From Flammeovirgaceae bacterium (lineage in GTDB: Bacteria; Bacteroidota; Bacteroidia; Cytophagales; Cyclobacteriaceae), in contig JAKEEN010000129.1 of NCBI GenBank assembly GCA_022616575.1, positions 1-6,050 on the forward strand: a stretch of 6,050 nucleotides of DNA. Direction: 5' to 3'. Both the position numbers and the translations under genes were made by a program. Below are positions 4,337 to 6,050 of the stretch, in pieces. Under the pieces are notes generated by a model, which was not told where the DNA came from, did no database searches, and saw only the letters and a list, made by a program, of their open reading frames with translations. Within the stretch, counting starts at the first letter, position 1, and each line of letters begins with the position of its first letter.

Positions 4337-5634
4337 TCACTCGATTCTTCCCAGCTAAGATGTTTTTTATGAAAATAGCGCATAGATGCCAGGATGAGAA
4401 CCGCACCTGTAATAGACAAGAAGTATCCAGATGAAATAAAAAAGTCAAGCCAACTGATTTCATAGTGTCCCAGTTCTTTTAAAAGTATAACCCCTACGCT
4501 TCCTAAATATCCAAACGAATCAGAAACATACATAATAAATCCAACCGTTCCCGCGTATTGAAACGCAGCTATCAGTCGATCAAAAAAAATGCTGTTAAAT
4601 GGAACGTAACCCATATAGAGGCCCAGCCCAATCAAAATCATCCACCACGTGGCGCTTATAAATTGTTGTTCAAATAAATATGTGCTGAGACCGATTAAAA
4701 TCATCCCGGCAAAAATTATGAGATGATTGACCATCAATGCTAATTTATTGTTTTTGATCAGCATAATGCTGCCCATGATTAGGAGTACGGCAAAAGAGAT
4801 TGGAATTTCTGTTTGTGTAAATTTTTCAGGAGACCCACCATACCCCAGCGTCTCCCAGATTTCGGCTGAGAAATTATCGCGGACCTCACGAAATGTTGTT
4901 AAGAGAGTATACACCAGTACAAATAATATGATACCCGGTAAAAAAGTCATCATGAAATTCTTTCGTTCAGTGGAGTTCATGGGTATACGTTTGGATCGAA
5001 GTTGCTCGTCCAACTCCGTTGGTGGCGGAAGTCTATCCAGCAGCCATAAAAAAATTAGCAGGGGTATTACAAAAACACACCCCACAACAAAGGGCATCCA
5101 GATTTCCGCGGTGCCCCAATCTCTCATAACAAAACCGCCCACCGATCGGCACAAACCCGCAGAGAAAATGAAACTAACTGAAAGTGCTGCCCCTAACGCT
5201 TCCGTCATTCGTCTCCCCTCCAGATATCCAAAGATCATTCCCCATACCATTCCAAGCGGCAATCCATTGGTGAACAGGAAAATGATATTATAGGGTGCGG
5301 GTACAATAGCAAATAGAAACCAGGAGATTCCGGCAAGCGATACCATCAGTAAAATGCCGGCAGCTCTGGATTTCGCTTGTAGCTCAGAAATTATTTTAAT
5401 ACCTACGAATTTTGAAAGCGCGTAACCCATTACTTGAAAAATTACGAGAAGTTCCTTATACCCCATTCCCCAATAGGTGATCCCTTCGAAGGTAGCTGCG
5501 GCAAATGTTTTTCGGAATGCGTAAACGCAAGTGTAGAGACAAAAGGCGGCAAGGGCAGCATAAATTGTAAACCATAAGGCATTGGATTTCTTAAGCCAGG
5601 AGGCAACTTTGATTTCAAGAGATTTTGATTCCAT
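4312..5634 (-). CDS. DUF5690-family MFS-like membrane transporter
   Basis: A 440-aa polytopic inner-membrane protein with about 12 hydrophobic helices and a hydrophilic loop near residues 200-228 (LDRLPPPTELDEQLRSKR) after helix 6, the standard MFS 6+6 plan. I recognise it as the Bacteroidota DUF5690 type. The first helix ends in CLYTCVYAFRKTF (Arg41), and helix 2 has GYALSKFVG. Both resemble the organophosphate:phosphate antiporters (GlpT has YxVRKNF with phosphate-binding Arg45, then GYSKFxxG). The second half opens with TTFREVRDNF (Arg249, Arg252), where GlpT has its second binding arginine. ATG 5634 is preferred over one 21 codons upstream, because the extra residues are polar and would overlap the upstream gene by 83 bp. 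It overlaps the PHP gene by 20 bp, indicating an operon with coupled translation. The neighbours suggest uptake of a phosphonate or phosphate ester; that is inference. Confidence 0.82.
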   Translation of the reverse strand: MESKSLEIKVASWLKKSNALWFTIYAALAAFCLYTCVYAFRKTFAAATFEGITYWGMGYKELLVIFQVMGYALSKFVGIKIISELQAKSRAAGILLMVSLAGISWFLFAIVPAPYNIIFLFTNGLPLGMVWGMIFGYLEGRRMTEALGAALSVSFIFSAGLCRSVGGFVMRDWGTAEIWMPFVVGCVFVIPLLIFLWLLDRLPPPTELDEQLRSKRIPMNSTERKNFMMTFLPGIILFVLVYTLLTTFREVRDNFSAEIWETLGYGGSPEKFTQTEIPISFAVLLIMGSIMLIKNNKLALMVNHLIIFAGMILIGLSTYLFEQQFISATWWMILIGLGLYMGYVPFNSIFFDRLIAAFQYAGTVGFIMYVSDSFGYLGSVGVILLKELGHYEISWLDFFISSGYFLSITGAVLILASMRYFHKKHLSWEESSDQFIANAS

Positions 5635-6050
5635 CAGCGTTGTAGTTGAAGCCTTTCCACTTTCCTTCACGGAGTACCATGATTTTTTTGAAGCCAATTT
5701 CTTTCAGCATTGTGGCAGTAGTACGGAATTTATTGATCAAATCACCCGGATGATGAGCATCTGAGTTGATTGTGATAGGTATGCCCTTTTGGCAAAGGGT
5801 TTCTAAAATCCATGGACTGGGGTAAGTTGTACTTGATTTCCCCAAGTATAACCCTCTTGTGTTCACTTCGACAATAACACCAGCATCCTTGATCACCCCG
5901 ATCGTTTTTATTATTTCGTCTCTATACCAGGAAGCTTCTTCTGAGAAGAATTTATTATTGGAATTTTGAATCTTTATTTTATCCAGGTGCCCAACTATAT
6001 CTGGGCTGGAGGTGATAATCATTTCGCGCATCAACTGGAAATACCTGCAC
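5615..6050 (-). CDS. PHP-domain phosphoesterase, histidinol-phosphatase-like (5' end outside window)
   Basis: C-terminal ~145 residues of a metal-dependent PHP-family phosphoesterase (HisJ/HIS2 type). The frame is still open at the window edge, with YFQLMREMI continuing upstream as in complete family members, so the TTG/ATG codons at 6034-6029 are not the start. Visible metal-site motifs are GHLDKIKI (His-Asp), IVEVNTRGLYLGKSS (Glu-Asn), and the hallmark NSDAHHPGDL near the C-terminus, followed by GFKKIMVLREGKW. The N-terminal HxH motif would lie outside the window. Histidinol-phosphate phosphatase is the default name, but PHP enzymes act on many phosphate monoesters, and Bacteroidota commonly use HisB for histidine synthesis. 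No other his gene is nearby. Its overlap with the transporter gene suggests a shared role, for example dephosphorylating an imported compound; this is inference. Confidence 0.87.
   Translation of the reverse strand, partial: CRYFQLMREMIITSSPDIVGHLDKIKIQNSNNKFFSEEASWYRDEIIKTIGVIKDAGVIVEVNTRGLYLGKSSTTYPSPWILETLCQKGIPITINSDAHHPGDLINKFRTTATMLKEIGFKKIMVLREGKWKGFNYNADGIKIS

Noticed and set aside
4727..5293. Long plus-strand open frame (188 codons) inside the transporter gene
   Set aside because: It is antisense to the well-supported membrane protein, rich in Ser/Lys/Arg/Pro without domain features, and has no promoter or start context; it is a shadow of the coding strand.
5635..5697. Extended start of the transporter (21 more codons)
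   Set aside because: The added segment is polar, lies entirely within the PHP gene and would lengthen the overlap to 83 bp; the ATG at 5634 gives the expected short cytoplasmic N-terminus.
1..6050. CRISPR array, tRNA or rRNA genes, integrase or phage genes
   Set aside because: No regularly spaced repeats, cloverleaf-like segments or conserved rRNA stretches were seen, and no phage-type protein frames are present.

Overview
The window looks like a chromosomal segment from a member of the Bacteroidota, probably a Cytophagales-type environmental bacterium. The signs are the low G+C content, AT-rich start regions mostly lacking Shine-Dalgarno sequences, a TonB-dependent receptor head with a carboxypeptidase-regulatory-like domain followed by an LNEVIVTG plug start, a DUF5690-type membrane protein, and a RAYT of the kind common in this phylum. 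The genus cannot be fixed from the sequence alone.

Left third (1-2000): the C-terminal part of a sensor histidine kinase is followed by a secreted outer-membrane receptor gene that breaks after about 126 codons. The break is filled by a REP-associated tyrosine (HUH/Y1) transposase, RAYT, on the minus strand, bordered by REP-like hairpins. On its other side is the first ~50 codons of a second broken gene on the minus strand, which resembles a GT-D-fold (DUF1792-like) glycosyltransferase. Both broken genes keep only their 5' heads and point toward the RAYT. A simple insertion into one gene would not give this; a deletion or REP-REP recombination must have removed both 3' parts.

Middle (2001-2295): mostly non-coding. 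It holds a possible 26-codon single-helix membrane peptide (minus strand), a GTATA-N3-TATAC palindrome upstream of it, and a perfect 10-bp inverted repeat after the next gene.

Right two thirds (2296-6050): an apparent organophosphonate locus. A PhnZ-like HD-domain oxygenase (minus) is divergent from a PhnX-like HAD hydrolase (plus). The hydrolase is followed by a small secreted protein of unknown function. Convergent with that protein, and overlapping it by 25 bp, is a 12-helix DUF5690/MFS-like transporter whose start overlaps the end of a PHP-domain phosphoesterase (histidinol-phosphatase-like, running off the window). PhnZ splits 1-hydroxy-2-aminoethylphosphonate to glycine and phosphate, and the HAD protein belongs to a phosphonatase-like family. 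The transporter has a YxFRKxF element like that of GlpT-type organophosphate:phosphate antiporters, so it could be the permease of this pathway; that is inference. The usual PhnZ partner, the hydroxylase PhnY, is not in the window.
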